Source of the DNA: Candidatus Binataceae bacterium
GTDB lineage: Bacteria; Desulfobacterota; Binatia; Binatales; Binataceae
Assembly (NCBI GenBank): GCA_030042765.1
Contig: JASHZA010000021.1
Span: 1 to 7,740, forward strand
Length of the DNA stretch: 7,740 bases
Direction of reading: 5' to 3'
Under the pieces are notes generated by a model, which worked only from the letters and a program-made list of their open reading frames with translations, was not told the DNA's origin and did no database searches. The position numbers and the translations under genes were made by a program. Shown here one piece after another: positions 6,177 through 7,740 of the stretch (its first letter is position 1; each line of letters opens with the position of its first letter).

Positions 6177-7454
6177 ATGAATCTCGCTAACACGATGAAG
6201 CGTCTGATCGCAGCAATCGCGTGGCTGGTGGTGATATTCACCGGGGCAATCCCGGCATTCGCGTTCGACCTGATGCAGCCGCAGACCTGGCCGACTCCGT
6301 TTAATCCTTACGATTGGCCGTTCACGCTGATCCCGGTGCCGGAGGTGGCGACCAACCCCAACGGCGGTGTGACCTACGGGGTACTGCTGGCGTTCCTCTT
6401 CAAAGACGATCAGAACGAGATCAACAGCATCTTCGCACCCGACATCAACAATAATACCGACCTGGGAGCGGGCGGCACGGTTCGCTATTTCGCGTATCCC
6501 TCCGAGAACACCGAATGGTACGCGCTGGCGGGAGCACAAGAGAATATTGCCCGCGTGGTCGACCTCAACTACTCGACCGGGCGGCAGCACGATAAATGGT
6601 GGTCGTTTGAGGGACGGCTTTTTTTCGAACGCGATCCGACCGAGCGCTTCTTCGGCGTCGGCAACGATACCGGGTTTGGCGGCGAGAGCAACTACACAAC
6701 CGAGCAGGTCTACGTTAGGGGGCTGTTCGGCTGGAATATTATGAAGGATCTGCAGCTCGCCGCGGTTCTGCGACCGCGCTACGTGCGGATTCTGAACGGC
6801 GCCTTCGACTCCATACCGCAGACCTCGACGCTCTATCCGAATGTGAAGGGAATCGGCGGCGGCAGCGAGGAATACAACGAAGCGCGGCTGACGTACGATG
6901 ATCGGGATTCGATCGATATCCCGCGCAGCGGCGGACTTGCGCTGCTATATGGAGGATTCGCCGACCGCCGCCTCATGAGCTCAGTGTCGTATACGCGCTT
7001 TGGCGGCGAACTGCGCCACTACTGGAGCTTCGCCAAGCGCTTTACCTTGGCCGCTCATGCCTACCTCCAGTATACGCCGGCAGGAAACGAGACTCCGTTC
7101 TGGTCGATGGCAAGATTGGGCGGTGATGAAAGCCTGCTTTACGACCAGGAAACCCTGCGCGGCTATGGGACCGGGCGTTTCGTCGACAACAATCTCGCGG
7201 TCGGCAATGTCGAGTTGCGCACGCGGGTACTCGAGGCGAATCTGTTCGGCACGCATGGCATTCTCGAACTCGCGCCGTTCCTCGAGGCAGGGCGGGTAGC
7301 GCATAAGATGTCGGAAGATCCTCTAAGCAATCTTCATCCGGTGGGTGGGATAGGCTTCCGGGCGATAGCGGAGCCGTTCGTGGTCGGTTATGTCGATGTC
7401 GGCTGGGGTGGCGAAGGCGCCGCGATTTTTTCAGGAATTAACTACCCATTCTGA
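6177..7454 (+). CDS. Omp85-superfamily (BamA/TamA, D15-like) outer-membrane beta-barrel without POTRA domains
   Basis: From ATG 6177 the product is 425 aa. Residues 1-29 form a Sec signal peptide (MNLANTMKR, then a hydrophobic run) with predicted cleavage AFA|FD. The mature part of about 396 aa is the size of a 16-strand barrel, with no room for POTRA domains. Family marks are FFGVGNDTG (158-166), YDDRD followed by IPRSGG (240-253), and the LRGYG element (327-331), which matches the conserved (V/I)RG(F/Y) substrate- or lid-interacting loop of Omp85 barrels. The chain ends in phenylalanine (YPF), the typical signal for BAM recognition. It probably sits in the outer membrane; its role (insertase, export channel or structural protein) is not known. 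The start was chosen because it gives a normal signal peptide and has AGCAGG six bases upstream. GGAGG also touches the ATG directly, ATG 6195 is possible, and GTG 6123 would add a poor N-terminus. Confidence 0.8.
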   Translation: MNLANTMKRLIAAIAWLVVIFTGAIPAFAFDLMQPQTWPTPFNPYDWPFTLIPVPEVATNPNGGVTYGVLLAFLFKDDQNEINSIFAPDINNNTDLGAGGTVRYFAYPSENTEWYALAGAQENIARVVDLNYSTGRQHDKWWSFEGRLFFERDPTERFFGVGNDTGFGGESNYTTEQVYVRGLFGWNIMKDLQLAAVLRPRYVRILNGAFDSIPQTSTLYPNVKGIGGGSEEYNEARLTYDDRDSIDIPRSGGLALLYGGFADRRLMSSVSYTRFGGELRHYWSFAKRFTLAAHAYLQYTPAGNETPFWSMARLGGDESLLYDQETLRGYGTGRFVDNNLAVGNVELRTRVLEANLFGTHGILELAPFLEAGRVAHKMSEDPLSNLHPVGGIGFRAIAEPFVVGYVDVGWGGEGAAIFSGINYPF

Positions 7455-7468
7455 CGGATCTCAAACGA

Positions 7469-7740
7469 ATGGATCCGGTAAAAGAGCTTGTACGAAGGCA
7501 TTGGGACCGGAGGGCCGCCAGCTTCGATCGGGAAAGTCCGAGTCACGGCTTCCGAACGGACGCGCAGGCGCGCGCCTGGCGTCGTCTGATTTCCAAGATC
7601 GCGGGTCCGAGTCCCCTGGACCTGCTTGACGTCGGATGCGGCACTGGCATTCTCTCGCTGTTGTTGGCCGAAAAAGGTCATCGCGTAACCGGCGTTGATG
7701 TCGCCCCGGCGATGCTGGCCGAGGCGCGCACCAAGGCGGC
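7469..7740 (+). CDS. Class I SAM-dependent methyltransferase, N-terminal fragment (runs off window)
   Basis: An open frame from ATG 7469 continues without a stop to the window end, covering 90 complete codons. It begins MDPVKELVRRHWDRRAASFD, with an HWDxRAxxFD-type opening common in UbiE-like methyltransferases. Motif I of the Rossmann-like SAM-binding fold follows, LDVGCGTG (53-60), and then VTGVDVAPAMLAEAR (73-87), where Asp77 would bind the SAM ribose. The acceptor is determined by the missing C-terminal part, so small molecule, quinone or protein substrates cannot be separated. It starts 14 bases after the stop of the Omp85-like gene, so the two are probably co-transcribed, although only a weak ACGGA-like site lies upstream of its ATG. 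Confidence 0.8.
   Translation, partial: MDPVKELVRRHWDRRAASFDRESPSHGFRTDAQARAWRRLISKIAGPSPLDLLDVGCGTGILSLLLAEKGHRVTGVDVAPAMLAEARTKA

Noticed and set aside
1..7740. CRISPR arrays, tRNA/rRNA genes, insertion sequences or phage genes
   Set aside because: No regularly spaced direct repeats, cloverleaf or rRNA-like segments, transposase/integrase motifs or paired terminal repeats were seen on either strand by eye.

Overview
The window is an ordinary-looking stretch of a high-GC, Gram-negative bacterial chromosome. A predicted lipoprotein and an Omp85-type outer-membrane barrel point to a double membrane. No rRNA, tRNA, transposase or CRISPR array is visible. The lineage cannot be fixed from this window. 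The mix of a TldD/TldE pair, a 2-hydroxyacyl-CoA-lyase-like ThDP enzyme and a Cys-rich MORN_2 lipoprotein would suit an environmental deltaproteobacterium-like or related group, but that is a guess.

Region 1 (1-2511, + strand) reads as one operon. It holds the last 60 codons of a TldD-type zinc protease, including the C-terminal CGKGQP segment with the zinc-ligand cysteine. A stand-alone metallo-beta-lactamase-fold protein of the oxygen-binding di-iron (ODP/flavodiiron) type follows, then a TldE/PmbA-type partner that lacks a HExxxH motif. TldD and TldE form a heteromeric protease in known systems. Finding a putative O2/NO-type di-iron protein between the two subunits is the most interesting feature of the window.

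Region 2 (2512-3506) has a 12-bp perfect inverted repeat in an AT-rich spacer, then an XRE-family DNA-binding protein with a long, low-complexity N-terminal extension and a distinct C-terminal domain. A strong G+C-rich hairpin closes this unit and separates it from the convergent genes beyond.

Region 3 (3507-5854, - strand) contains a MORN_2-repeat (YwqK-like) predicted lipoprotein. Upstream of it on the same strand is a 563-aa ThDP-dependent enzyme most like 2-hydroxyacyl-CoA lyases and oxalyl-CoA decarboxylases. A perfect 15-bp hairpin lies between the two. The ThDP gene has an excellent Shine-Dalgarno sequence, flanked by two palindromes.

Region 4 (5855-7740) begins with a divergent intergenic region of about 320 bases. 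Next on the + strand is a POTRA-less Omp85/BamA-TamA-like outer-membrane barrel with a signal peptide. Fourteen bases after it comes the start of a class I SAM-dependent methyltransferase that runs off the window end.
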